Assembly: GCA_928212115.1 (NCBI GenBank)
Contig: CAKMRJ010004445.1
Coordinates: forward strand, 83,808,752 to 83,872,751
Direction of reading: 5' to 3'
Origin: Lactuca virosa
Lineage: Eukaryota > Streptophyta > Magnoliopsida > Asterales > Asteraceae
DNA: 64,000 nt
Of this stretch, positions 12,677-23,162 are shown one piece after another. How positions within the stretch are numbered: the first letter of the stretch is position 1; every line of letters begins with the position of its first letter. The position numbers and the translations under genes are program-made. Below the pieces are notes generated by a model. That model was not told where the DNA came from. It worked only from the letters and a program-made list of their open reading frames with translations, and ran no database searches.

Positions 12677-13103
12677 TTGACTAAAGATGATTAAAATCTC
12701 AATATAATCTTTTAGAATTGAAATGAAATATACTTTCCCGTCCCTTAATTATAGCAAAGCAACTTTTCCCAATTGATACTTTTCTTTTCTGTAATTAACA
12801 TTGCTAACTTGCAACACTTATCATAATTATCATGCTCCCAGTAACATGATAATTATTAGCATAACACTTATGCTCCCACTAGCTTTGACATGTATCCAGA
12901 AATCAGCTGGACTTCTAGAAATCAATAGTTTATTGACTTTCTTACCAAAGTTCAGATTTCTGATACGAGACGCTTTGATAACACTTTATCAAAATCATAC
13001 ACCTTTTCTTAGATAGCTCACATGTGTGTCTAAACAATTTTTAGAACTATTAAAAGGGATGTCGTAATCATAGACTCAATTGTTTAGCCCTTTGCCATAT
13101 CTC
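10839..13103 (-). other. N2 3' UTR and part of the unknown central segment
   Basis: The first kilobase resembles the 3' UTRs of N1 and A. The rest parallels N1's central segment. No coding motif is visible. It contains an (AT)n tract and ends at the solo LTR S. Confidence 0.55.
12611..12674. repeat. (AT)32 microsatellite in N2
   Basis: Uninterrupted AT dinucleotides over 64 bp. N1 has no such tract at the corresponding place, so it expanded in the N2 lineage. Confidence 0.95.
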
Positions 13104-13825
13104 ACAAGTGTAACGCCCGTAGATCCGGGCTAGTCAATTTAGAGACGATAAGCATCAAAAATGACTTTTTGATTGAAGATTATTTAGAAGGATTGATCTT
13201 AACTAAGTTGTAGTATATGTCCCAAGGTTTCCGTGCATATAAAGAACGCCGAAATCCGAGTTATAACGACGAAGTTATGACCTGTCGAAGTTTCGCGACA
13301 GAACCGGCACGACACAGCGCGACGTAAATAGTGAATTTACGTTAGAGCAATATTTGGCCTTAGCGATCTAAATGAAAGTCGTAGAATACGTTAAACCGAG
13401 AGCGTGCATAAAAATAACGTCTAAATCTGACTTCGTATGAGGAAGTTATGATTTTTCGAAGTTTCAGCATTAGCAGTATGCAACCCGAAATTCGAATATT
13501 AGATCGAGCGGTTTTTAGCCGACACAACCTAAACGAGAATCGAAGATCTCGTTAATAGTAGCGTAACGAAAAAAAGACAGACGAAAACGGAGTTCAGATG
13601 AAGGAGTTATGAATTTTGAACGGAGTTTTCCTGTCCCGGCCTACTAAAAATAATATATTTATAATATATTAAACATAAAGTCAAAATTAGCCAACAGAAT
13701 CTAAACGAGAGTTGTAGAGCATAATCTCACATACGCGTGGATATAAAGAACGTCAAAAACGGAGCTCGTATGCGAAAGTTATGAATTTATGAAGTTCGGG
13801 GCGTGAACCCCAAGGCTGTGTTAGA

Positions 13826-14034
13826 ACTCACGAGGTGAACATATGTAGTTCACGAGGTGAGCCTAGCTCACGAGGTGAGCATTAGTGGCTCACGAGGTGA
13901 ACAGATGATGGACGTCTTCTAGGGCAAGTGGCCATGACGAACGCAATGACGTATCGAGCTCACGAGGTGAGCATATGTAGCTCACGAGGTGAGCCTAGCT
14001 CACGAGGTGAATATTAGAAATTCACGAGGTAAAC
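13826..14034 (+). promoter_or_regulatory. Array of eight GCTCAC-GAG-GTGAGC palindromes upstream of the S TATA box
   Basis: Copies start at 13826, 13848, 13866, 13888, 13958, 13980, 13998 and 14020. Spacings are 22, 18, 22 in each of two four-copy blocks. Three copies (13866, 13958, 13980) have perfect 6 bp arms around GAG; the rest differ by one to three bases. The array ends 15 bp before TATAAATA. It could be a binding array for a dimeric regulator. Confidence 0.75.
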
Positions 14035-14049
14035 CCAAAAAATTCACCC

Positions 14050-14057
14050 TATAAATA
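14050..14057 (+). promoter_or_regulatory. TATA box of S
   Basis: TATAAATA after the palindrome array and before a CT-rich stretch with CTCTTACTCTCCC, typical of a plant transcription start region. Confidence 0.75.
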
Positions 14058-14320
14058 GAAATCAAGGGTCAGCCGAGTTTGGCTGCTCATCTCTTACTCT
14101 CCCACTCCCGATACTCTCTCTAAGCCCTATTTTAACCCCCCGAAGCCCCAGTATCATTCCCGAGCCCCGAAGCAAGTCCCGAAGCCCGAAGATCCCGAGA
14201 AGTGAAATTCCCGAGCCGAAACTCTGCCTGCGAGAAGCCGGTTTTTGTGAAGATCTTCTAGATCTACCGAAGAATACTACTTTTACAAGCCGTAGTGCTG
14301 TCCGAGCATCGTCTAATCAA

Positions 14321-15022
14321 GTGAGTGTATAGTCCCTTTCATAAACACGATTTTAATACAAGTATTGTTTGAATGTATTAAGTATATGTTTGGTGTGAGT
14401 GTGTAGTTACTTTCTTCTAACACATAGATATGATGTATTTGCTATGAAATACGTGTTATGTGTTTATATATTGTTTGTTTATTTGAGATGGATGTTGGAT
14501 GAATGTTTTATACAGGTTTGTATATAATTTAAACTATATATGTAATTTATATCTACAAATATGTTGGGTAGAATATGGGTAGATGGAATAGTTGGTGTGT
14601 GATGAGAGATGGTATGAGTAAACCCTGGTGACTATGGAGTTAGCGCCTGTTAAAGTAAACCTTGGCGACTATGGAGTTAGCGCATGTTGAGTAAACCTTG
14701 GCGACTATGGAGTTAGCGCTTGTTAAGTGAACCTTGGTGACTATGGAGTTAGCGCCTGATAGCTATGGATTTAGTACCTGATAGATAAACTTTGGCAGCA
14801 ATGGACTTCATGCCAATTCCTTATGTAAATCCTTAGGAACGAATGAATAAAGGATAGTTGATTCTTAGGGTAAAACCTTAAGAAATAAAGAAGATAATGG
14901 GGATGGGTAATTGGGTTGATTGTTTGATGATTAAATATAATAATTATATTATTGTGGGTTGAAAACCCTATATGCTCACCAGGCTCCCAAGCCTGACCCA
15001 CTCAGTTTTCTTTGCATTACAG
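14321..15022 (+). other. Intron-like segment of S with paired ends
   Basis: The donor GTGAGTGTATAG at 14321-14332 can pair with CTATATGCTCAC at 14968-14979 (12 pairs, two of them G-U). A hairpin CAGGCT-CCCA-AGCCTG follows at 14980-14995. The acceptor reads TTTGCATTACAG|G with AG at 15021-15022. E1, E2, B and D have the same order of parts. Confidence 0.5.
14618..14762 (+). repeat. 36-37 bp tandem repeat in S
   Basis: Four copies beginning GTAAACCYTGG (14618, 14655, 14691, 14727), each with the phrase GACTATGGAGTTAGCGC, then decayed copies to about 14815. They lie within the intron-like segment. Confidence 0.85.
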
Positions 15023-15335
15023 GTAATGGCACAAGAGTATAAGTTGGTGGACTTGACGAGAGATTTTGGATTATAGATCAGTAGTTATAAATAATTGTTG
15101 TAAGGTCTATTTTATACTGTTTATGCTTTTGGTCTTTATCGGAACATGACATCCCGAGATTTTGTTATTTAATGAAAATACATTTCTTTAAAGAAATGCT
15201 TTGATAAATTCTTATCATATTTTGTTTTGGGAACAAATTCCGCAACTGTTTTCTTTAAACGATTACTCTGATTTTAAAACAAAGCAGAAACAAATCGGTC
15301 TTTTCTGGCCGTGAAATTGGGGATGTCACAACAAG

Positions 15336-16918
15336 TCTATGTTAGTGTGCCGGTTACCCACACACGCTCCATTAACGACTTTGAGAATGCAAATATCACA
15401 ATTGCTATCTACTTAAAATCTACTTAGTGAAAGCGTTTCCTCGCCATCATTTTCATGAATCGAAGAGAAAACTTATGACACTTAGATTTAGGGTGTATGT
15501 GTTCATATCCATGTGAATTTGTCAAAACCATAATCACAAGACAAGGTTAGTGACAAATTCAAACTCATATGGATTGAACTTGTTCAATCTTAATTTCTTG
15601 CCACTTGGCAGCACATGGCCTACCATTGCTTCTAGGTATTTATGCAAACAATTGAGAACTTGTAGAACTCATATGCATAGTAAACTTTAACTGGAATGGG
15701 CACAGAAATAAGAATATGTCAACACGATAGGTTACAAACCTCAAGTCGTGCGCTAGTGATAAACTACAGGTTTTATTCTGTATTATTTCTTGAAACTCTT
15801 TTAGGATCTTTTAGACTCCCACTGTCCTCTTGTCATATAAGACTCTCTTGCCAAGAACCATTCCTTGACAAACAAATATTCAAGAGATAGTGCAGATTCT
15901 TATCAAGACAAACACTTCACACAATTAGCCTTAGTTGGTCTTTGTTCGATCCAAAACATCACAGCTTACTAATTTCAAATGTATAAGAGTAGAAAACATT
16001 TTACTCTTACATTTGACAAGTGTTATAAACCTTCTTTAAGATATATCACTCAAGTTACAATCTTGGAGTATGACTCTAAGAATTGATTTAACCACATCAA
16101 CAATTCATGACTCCTCTTCTTAACCATAAGAATGCACTAAGATGTCCTTAGAGGATGAATTATGATATGGTTTCATAATCATTAAGATGATCATAAAACA
16201 TGATACTAAAGTACTCTCCCATCTTTTCAGATTCGAGAAACTTTTATCTTTCTGCCCAATTTGATTCTTCTCATTCATTCTGCCATACACTGAAACTTTT
16301 CCAATGTTTCTGAATTACACTTAAACTTGTAAGTGTAACCATATTTACTAACTTTTAGTAAATCATGAGGAATAGCCTTATCGATCTTTGTGGTGGACCT
16401 AACCAGTGCACTACCAAGTGTACCCGATCCCTTTTGTCCTTCACTTGACTCACATATACATGTGAACAAGGAATTAGTCTTAATTTTCCAAAGATGAAAA
16501 CTCTCACCCATCATACAATACCGGTTGCATGATTCCAAGTTTCTATCCAACTGAAACTTGGGTGATGAGAATCTTTCCTTATTTTGTAAATTATGACACT
16601 ACCACAAACGAAAGAATCAAATCCATTTTCCAATATTGCTATCAATGGAATCATATAAACAACAATTTTTCTCAAATGCCATTGTAAGGATACTTAAAAT
16701 AAATAAAATCAAAACTTTTCTTTTATTTAAAACTTGCGGAAAAAGTTATCCTTACAATGCAAATACATATGAAAACTATGCTGTTATCTATTCCTAAGCA
16801 ATCTATCATAACTCTTAAGAAGAAGCTCGGAATTCTGATCTTCGAATCATGCGATCGAAATCCATCTCCTCGCGATCAGAATCAACTTACTCTTCTTTTA
16901 GGCTTCCTCCCGTTGATT
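15336..16918 (-). other. N2 central segment, continued
   Basis: Resumes N2 after the S duplication. It parallels N1 (for example 3150-3250 and 3640-3860). It holds one more copy of the leader-type palindrome GTGTGCCGGTTACCCACAC near 15350. No protein motif is recognised on either strand. Confidence 0.5.
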
Positions 16919-17005
16919 CTACAAAACATCAAAATGCGACCTAGTCACATCATGTAATAAGAATCTCCAAATAGGAACTTAATAGATTTAGATAGTGGAC
17001 TTTAC
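16919..17005 (-). other. Predicted 87-nt intron at the 3' end of N2 gag
   Basis: The minus strand reads GCTTCAG|GTAAAGTCC ... GATGTTTTGTAG|AATCAACG. Position, borders and length match the N1 intron at 4753-4841 although the inner sequence has diverged. Confidence 0.55.
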
Positions 17006-17614
17006 CTGAAGCATAGTCAAGTTCATTGACTTTTACCATCCTAGTGAACTTTCAGGTAAATTGGGCAACTTCACAACCAATGCCCCTTCTTTTGGCAATA
17101 GAAACATATGGGCTCTTTGGAAATGGTACATGGGACTATCTTAGACTTAGCCTTTCTCTTTACCATTTGGTCAACCAGGTTGACTATGCCGATCCCTTTC
17201 CATTAGGAAGAGAAGACTTTTCTGGACTTCCAATGTTCCCATTGTCAACATGAAAGTTTGGGAAGTAGATCTTCCAAACAAATTTGCTTTACCAGTGCCC
17301 TAAATCATTGTTGATTCAGCAGCAACAAGCAAATAGGTAAGATCAATATGGGTCATGTCATAGTCTATTACATAGCAGTCATTAAAGAACTCACTATGTG
17401 ACTTAGGAAGTGATTGAAGAACCCAGTCAACAGCCAACTTCCTTGAGACTTTGACACCCAACTCTCCCAGTCTGTCAGTATGGTTAGGGAGAATTATTGG
17501 ATGAGTTGGAGGAAGAGATGTATTATTTCCATGATCCAATCGTGGAACATCATCTTCATTAGGAATGCTTGTTTCAAGAGATTTAGGAAGACCATAGTCG
17601 TCTGAACCAGACAT
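17006..17614 (-). pseudogene. N2 gag, broken and internally deleted
   Basis: Starts at 17614 with MSGSDDYGLPKS. The SLPKSHSEFFNDCYV helix region and a knuckle ICFYCQKKGHWL-stop-SC are visible; the knuckle stop is TGA. Compared with N1 it lacks about 35 residues between IILP and DRLGELG. A stop after AAESTMI ends the first ORF at 17300. Not functional. Confidence 0.75.
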
Positions 17615-18689
17615 CTACAATGGGAGACATTCAAGTTAGTTGATTTAAGCCCTTAATATAACACCCAATATGAAATATTAAGGCTAGGACCGAACACAAT
17701 ATTTTATAACTTGGAAGAGGGATTCCGTAATCCAAGCTACAAAATATTTGAAGGTAGGCGAATGACTATTCACAAATTTCCACCATGAAAAACAAAATAA
17801 ATTATTAGGTTTTAATTGGATTTGAAACTCCTAGATCTTTTGAGATTCATTGAACTTTTCAATGGCATGTTTAAATCTCGATTGTGCCCTCTCAAGTTTG
17901 TGACTAGGATGCCGAGGATCACAAAGGAGGTGTGAATAACCATGCAAATTAACTTGGTACCCTTAATCTTTATCACCTAATCGATGTGCCGGTTACCCAC
18001 ACGCTCTCCACCAATCTATGATAAACATTAAGTCACCCTTTGCCACTCTTACTAGTCCATGTTAGTGTGTCGGTTACCCATACACGCTCCACCAACGACA
18101 TGGTAAGGTACAAAGTGTAATTTCATGTGGTAGCACCAAATTCACATTTTCCTGAAGTAACTAAGATTCGGAATTTATAAAAGGTTTAGTTACTTTATAT
18201 TTATCATTATACTTATAATGAGAGTTATAGTCCTTGTCCTACCCGTTCGGCTAACAACCCTCCACCAGTCAAGGAAGCGATGGGTGAGAGTGGACACTCA
18301 TTAAGCTGCCATTTTATAGGCAACAACCTTATACCCCCCTTATAGACCGGCTTCGTGAATGATGCCTACTAACGGTAAGAGTGACTTCCTCTTATACATA
18401 TATATATTATTATCTTATAATACTATAAATTATAAGGGTTGAATTTTTACTTTTAAAACTCTAGGGTTTGGAATTAAAGTGTGTATGAGACTTTACAAAA
18501 TCGAAAACTTGAGGGAAAGTTTAGAATAATTCAAAAAACTTTTGGATTTTCATAACTTATGAGTTTAATTAAGGTTTTAAAAACTTTAATGAAGAGACTC
18601 TTGAACATCCATAACTTGAGGACAAGTTATGGAGTTCAAAAGACAATTTATGATGAAAAAGACTCTTAAATTATGTAACCTATGAGTTT
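17615..18689 (-). other. N2 5' leader, first part
   Basis: Non-coding. It has two palindrome-like motifs resembling those in N1's leader, GTGCCGGTTACCCACACGC near 17988 and GTGTCGGTTACCCATACAC near 18067. It ends at E1 and continues at 30482-30969. Confidence 0.55.
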
Positions 18690-18885
18690 TTAATTGTGAC
18701 AACCCGAAATTTCTATTCTGTACAACATTTCAAGTCAATAGAAGTCAAAACAGTTACTGTTAATTTTCAGACTTTTTGGAATAAGTTTGGGTATTTTAGG
18801 ATCAACACTTTAGGAGATATCAGGAGAGAGGATGCCCTAGGGTTTATTGTGCAAAAATAAAGTCCCGAAACATCGAAAGTTTACA

Positions 18886-18945
18886 GTTTACGGCCTAAAC
18901 TTGGTGTTTACGGCCGTAAACCCCAAAGGGGGGGGGGTATAAAAG
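18886..18945 (+). promoter_or_regulatory. E1 promoter: two TTTACGGCCGTAAA palindromes and TATA box
   Basis: GTTTACGGCCTAAAC at 18886-18900 (one base short) and the perfect 16 bp palindrome GTTTACGGCCGTAAAC at 18906-18921, spaced 20 bp. A run of ten G (18928-18937) and TATAAAAG (18938-18945) follow. The right LTR repeats the layout at 27981-28016 with TATA at 28032-28039. Confidence 0.75.
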
Positions 18946-19294
18946 TGGCACTTAGCCATTTTTTAGCATTTTTCCACCTTTTCAAGATCAAATCTCAAAC
19001 TCTCTCAAGTATCATCCAAAGATTTCTCCCAAATATTCATCTAGTAAGTGTTTCTAACCCTTTCAAGTTAGAATATCACTTAATCTAGTGATTTAACACA
19101 CTTCTATCCGTTAGATCTTTCCAAAAGGGTGAATCTTCAAGTTTCACCAAGAACACCAAGAACACACACTAGTGTTCTTGGACTTTTGGCTCATTTCAAG
19201 CTTCTATATTGTAAGTACTTCTATCCTAGAGTATCATAGAGCTTGTTACACTTCCATATATCAAGAAAACAATCAAGAAACACAAGATCAAGGT

Positions 19295-19670
19295 GTTTAC
19301 GGTCCAAGAACACCTTGGACTGTAAACCCTAAAAAGGGTTCCAATGTGAGCCCTAGTCCTTCACAAGCCTTGGAAACCTGCATAGATCCCTTCATTGATG
19401 TGTTAAGGACTTGAAAACATCAAAATACCATAATCCATAGGGGTTTACGACCGTAAACCCAAATGGAAATGGTACAGGGACCGTAAACTCCATTTAGGAG
19501 TGAAATGATGCCCTAAACTCTTCCAAAGGCTTAACCTTCAAAGTAGAAATGCTTCTAAGGACTTATAGAGCTTCAAAACAACTCATGGTCAAGAAAGCAT
19601 GAGTTTACGGCCGTAAACTCATGGGTTTACGACTGTAAACTCAATTGGTATAGGTCACAAAACCGTAAAC
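19295..19670 (+). repeat. Further TTTACGG/CCGTAAA palindromes in the transcribed part of the E1 LTR
   Basis: A hairpin at 19295-19327 (14 bp arms around AACAC, one mismatch; perfect at 28389-28421). GTTTACGACCGTAAAC at 19443-19458. A perfect 26 bp palindrome at 19598-19623 centred on GGCC. GTTTACGACTGTAAAC at 19625-19640. Half-sites CCGTAAAC near 19481 and 19663. The 19603 and 19625 cores are 22 bp apart. Confidence 0.75.
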
Positions 19671-20461
19671 CCAAGTAAGGGGTTCTCTTGAACCCTAAAC
19701 TCAATAGCTTTGTCCTACAACACTTAGATACAATCCTTATGACTTATAACACTTAAATAAGGTGTTATGCATGTCCTAGGATGTCTTAACTTTGATAATT
19801 AGTTGTTTAAAGACTAATTAGATACATATATGTGTTATTATATGTTAACTAGGATCATTGAGTGTGTACAAGTCTTCACCTGACACTTAGCATCCTACAT
19901 CATTCAGGTCATCCAAACCACCAACTACAGGTGAGTTCATACCCTTTAATCAATCTTTTAAATGATTTTAAATGTTTTAATAGGGGGGAATACAAGTAGA
20001 AAACAACATGTTATAGTATCAATCACATGTCATTTATAACTGTGTTTTCCATCAATTGATTTCACATACTTCAAAATGTGATAATCACAAAGGTTTCAAG
20101 TTGTTTTACACTTGATTATCAAATGATTTACTTTTGAAAAGTTTTATAAACTAACATCAAGTCAAATTTGTTCATTGTTCTAAACTCCTAAATGTTTTAC
20201 AAAACCTCTTTCATCTTATTGTTAAAAATCATATTTATACACTTATGTTTCACGTATATATGTATTGATATGATAGTTTTCATTCTTTCTTCATTTCAAA
20301 CACTCTTGTGTAGCAAGGGTGTATAAACCTTCTTGAACATCAATTACATTCTAGTAAACTATCATAGGGATAGTGTAGGATATACAAAATATCATTCCTA
20401 TTACAAGGAATTACACCAGAGTCAGTTCATTCATGAGTCTATACTAAATGCTATATGAAGA

Positions 20462-20560
20462 GATACACTTACATGAATCCTCTTACATGGATACACTTAC
20501 ATGAATCCTCTTACATAGATACACATACATGAATCCTCTTACATGGATACTTTTACCTAG
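20462..20560 (+). repeat. 28 bp tandem repeat in the E1 LTR
   Basis: Units begin GATACAC at 20462, 20490 and 20518, with a decayed one at 20546. The same array is in the right LTR near 29555. Confidence 0.8.
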
Positions 20561-20635
20561 ATACTATATGAAGAGATACTATTACATACTATATGTGTAG
20601 CTTAGATCTATCTATCCTAGTACCAAAGGATACAA

Positions 20636-20805
20636 TAAGGGACTCACCATTCCTACACCCAGCTGTTACCAACAGAGGTAAATGCACATCTACGGATGCC
20701 TACGGTTAATACTATTATAAGACTACCTTTACGGGACTAACCATTCCTACACCCTGCTGTTAGCTACAGAGGACAATGCACATCTACGGATGCCTACAGT
20801 TGTCA
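20636..20805 (+). repeat. Duplicated stem-loop block in the E1 LTR
   Basis: Two copies (about 20636-20711 and 20731-20805) of GGGACTNACCATTCCTACAC, a CTGT-TAGCT-ACAG type hairpin and CACATCTACGGATGCCTAC. The hairpin matches the CTGTTAGCTACAG loop of E2 (32385-32397). Confidence 0.65.
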
Positions 20806-21421
20806 TTTTACGGCGAGTTCTCAAGCCGTGTTTATCCTAATGCAAAAGGATAATACTTATATATATTTTTCCCTATCACTTTTATTTTGTGATAAATTCA
20901 CATATACGATGAGGTAGACTATATAATTATATTAATAGTCACACAAGGGAAAAACCATCTTTGAAGTAGAATTACATCTTTCAAAGCATTCAGGTCTTGG
21001 TAGAAGACTACTTTCAAAACATACAAGTCTTGGTAAAGACTATTTTTATACTAGTAGGAAATATGGGATTTTCTAGGGTTTTTCACACTTATATCAAATG
21101 TTTCATTCACAGATTTACATGGCATTCATAACAGCTTTCCAAATCAATGACACTAAAATACTTATGAATTCACCAGCTTCATAGCTGATACTCGCTTTCA
21201 AAATAACTTGTATTCTCAGGTCACCAGTAGACAGGTACGATGACCAGGTTTTGAGAAGACGGAGCACAGACAAGACTCGTCTTTTATTTTGATTACATAT
21301 TTTGGTGTCTTATTACAATGAAAGAACACACATGTATTAAAACTTTACTTTTAATGCAATGGATGATGTTGTTGCTTGTTTACTACTTTGCACTGTTGTG
21401 ATACTTACATGACGTCCTCCA

Positions 21422-21455
21422 CCCCGGAACGTTTCCACCGTTCTTGGTTTTGGGG
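21422..21455 (+). other. LTR-terminal hairpin of E1
   Basis: Arms CCCCGGAAC and GTTTTGGGG (two G-U) enclose the loop region just before the final TGTGACA. B, E2 and D have the same hairpin with altered but still pairing arms. Confidence 0.55.
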
Positions 21456-21465
21456 TGTGACAGAT

Positions 21466-21477
21466 TGGTATCAGAGC
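21466..21477 (+). promoter_or_regulatory. E1 primer-binding site (tRNA-iMet)
   Basis: TGGTATCAGAGC, perfect, three bases after the LTR. Confidence 0.93.
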
Positions 21478-21708
21478 TTTGTTTATAGTGAATTAAGTAT
21501 ATCAACCCATAAAAGATATACTAACTATAAATACATTGGGATTAAAACACTCTGAACAAGAGTTTATACTTTTAAATAATAAAATATTTAAATAAGTATA
21601 CGTGCCTGCATTCATACTAAAATCGGTGTCACAATGACAAGAACAAAAGTATTATGATTGTTGAATATCACAAGTAAGCTTGGATATGTATGGTCAGTCC
21701 TGGGAATG

Positions 21709-21729
21709 GCATAGCCTGATCAACTATGC
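21709..21729 (+). other. E1 leader hairpin with TGATCA loop (dimer-initiation candidate)
   Basis: Stem GCATAG/CTATGC with 9-nt loop CCTGATCAA. E2 and B have the same loop on a different stem. It lies 232 nt after the primer site and before ORF0. The rest of the leader (21478-22151) has no ORF. Confidence 0.55.
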
Positions 21730-22151
21730 TGGTCCGAGGAGTGATTAGCATATGCCCAAGAATGGTTGTGATGTGGCAACAAGTCTAAAAACTTACCAAC
21801 ATTTCCACAATGAAATACCATAGGGGTATTTGGTGTTACTATAATTACTTATCTGAGAACTAAATAGATCTTTATTAGTATGTCAATAGTTGCTTAGTGG
21901 ATACACCAAGGTTATATGTACTAGGATGTCATAGACTCAGAATCTGTGTATCTTTGCTTTATGTCCTGTCCTTGTTTGGTTGGGGGCTTAGGGTTAGGGT
22001 CACTTATTCGAAGGTCTATCCTGTCCTAAATACATATAACGGGTATGCACTAAACAAGTATTGAAACAACTAATAAAGCTCATCTTACAATTATCTTAGT
22101 TAGTTCGTCTATCTTAGCTGATTCTTAAATCCCTTTTCTCGCATAGATATC

Positions 22152-22778
22152 ATGGCTGGATTCCATCCCCACGGCGACCTGTACTTCCCAAACCAAGGCA
22201 ATGCTGGAGGGCTAGAGGAAGAACTAGAAAATGATCACCCAATCCCTTTGGATGATCACCATGCTGAAGGTTTTTCTGATAGTTCTGACTCGGAGCCAGA
22301 AGTCAACAACCTACCTCCAGCTGCTCAAAACCCAAACCTGAACCCTCGTCCAGCATTTCAAGGACCCACACCCCTGTGGGCCAGAAACTTGAATAGATGG
22401 AGTCAGGAACATGGTCAACCCTTTCCCTACAATGGAGACAGAAGCTTCTATAACCTCACCGACGGAGGTTCTGCTGACAGGGTCCTACCCATCATGGTTT
22501 GTAGGATTTCTCGGAACACGGTACTAGGTCAAGCGACTATCGATCGAGTCGTGGAGATTGACGCCAACTCTGGCATAAACACGGTCCGCATTCGCCAATT
22601 AGAGTCTGCTCATGAAAGGACCCTGGTCCAAAATGTAGCTCTGCAGAGAGAACTTGCTGAAACACAAGCTGAAGTCAGGGAACTCCGAGCTCAGCAAGTA
22701 AGATCTGACAGGCGTATGAGGGACATAAAACGCCTTCTGTCGGGATCAAGAACTCACTCCAGTAGTTCTCGTCGCTGA
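22152..22778 (+). CDS. ORF0: extra coiled-coil protein upstream of gag in E1, 208 aa
   Basis: Intact ORF from ATG to TGA, not part of gag or pol. N-terminus MAGFHPHGDLYFPNQGN, then an acidic stretch with SDSSDSEPEV, a Pro-rich linker, a conserved block FQGPTPLWARNLNRW and FYNLTDGGSADRVLPIMV, then about 70 residues of heptad-like Glu/Leu/Arg sequence (RQLESAHERTL, RELAETQAEVRELRA), probably a coiled coil, and a Ser-rich tail. No signal peptide or membrane segment. E2 has a clear homologue at 33583-34275; B and D have shorter, more distant ones. It ends 384 nt before the gag ATG. Function unknown. A structural or RNA-binding helper of gag is a guess; an old envelope or host capture has no support. 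Confidence 0.7.
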   Translation: MAGFHPHGDLYFPNQGNAGGLEEELENDHPIPLDDHHAEGFSDSSDSEPEVNNLPPAAQNPNLNPRPAFQGPTPLWARNLNRWSQEHGQPFPYNGDRSFYNLTDGGSADRVLPIMVCRISRNTVLGQATIDRVVEIDANSGINTVRIRQLESAHERTLVQNVALQRELAETQAEVRELRAQQVRSDRRMRDIKRLLSGSRTHSSSSRR

Positions 22779-23162
22779 TAGAATCTCATCAACTTCTCTT
22801 TTGGATAAAACCTAGTTTATGTAAAACTCTGGTCTAATTTCCTATCTGTGTAAATCTTAGACCCTTTAGGTCTTGATTAAATCATAGTCTGTCAAAATTT
22901 TCCATCTTGGTTGATGTAAGACCTACTTCTAGGTCATTTTTTCCCGAACTTGTTACATCTGTAATTCCAGTAATATTGACAGGCACCTAATCTCATGGAA
23001 ATTATTATCCAAATGCTATCATCTACTAGTTCTATATCTACGATCATTCATACTATTCATTGTGCTGTTGTGCTATGAAGAGTTAGTCCATGAGTCACCT
23101 ACATCAACTTTCCTATTCAAATTCTTATCATTGTTTCTATCTTTTCAACTTATAGTTAAAAG
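22779..23162 (+). other. Spacer between ORF0 and gag of E1, ending in a splice-acceptor-like site
   Basis: No ORF of note. It ends with a pyrimidine-rich tract TTGTTTCTATCTTTTCAACT and TATAG (AG at 23154-23155), seven bases before the gag ATG. Confidence 0.5.

Larger units (their letters stand above)
13109..15330 (+). mobile_element. Solo LTR S of a gypsy element
   Basis: 2,222 bp from TGTAACGCCCG to GGATGTCACA with perfect 5 bp duplications ACAAG (13104-13108, 15331-15335). No primer site, ORF or second LTR follows, so LTR-LTR recombination removed the interior. Plus orientation is shown by palindrome array, TATA box and intron-like segment in the same order as in complete LTRs E1 and E2. 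Its family has no full copy in this window. Confidence 0.9.
19931..21219 (+). other. Intron-like segment of the E1 5' LTR with paired ends
   Basis: The donor is CAG|GTGAGTTCATACC. GGTGAGTTCATA (19930-19941) can pair with TATGAATTCACC (21163-21174), with one G-U. A hairpin CAGCT-TCAT-AGCTG lies at 21174-21187 and the acceptor TTGTATTCTCAG|G ends at 21219. A conserved G-run block GGGGGGAATACAAGT follows the donor. Confidence 0.55.
18695..21462 (+). repeat. E1 5' LTR
   Basis: 2,768 bp, TGTGACAACCCG to GGTGTGACA. Contains promoter palindromes, TATA box, intron-like segment, tandem repeats and a terminal hairpin. Confidence 0.93.

Noticed and set aside
13826..14034. CRISPR-like regular repeats
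   Set aside because: Repeats are 15 bp with 3-7 bp between them, palindromic, inside a plant LTR; no spacers of the right size and no cas genes.
19172..19414. 80-residue ORF in the E1 LTR, repeated at 28266-28508
   Set aside because: Present in both LTRs because LTRs are repeated; no domain, and it runs through the palindromes of the leader.
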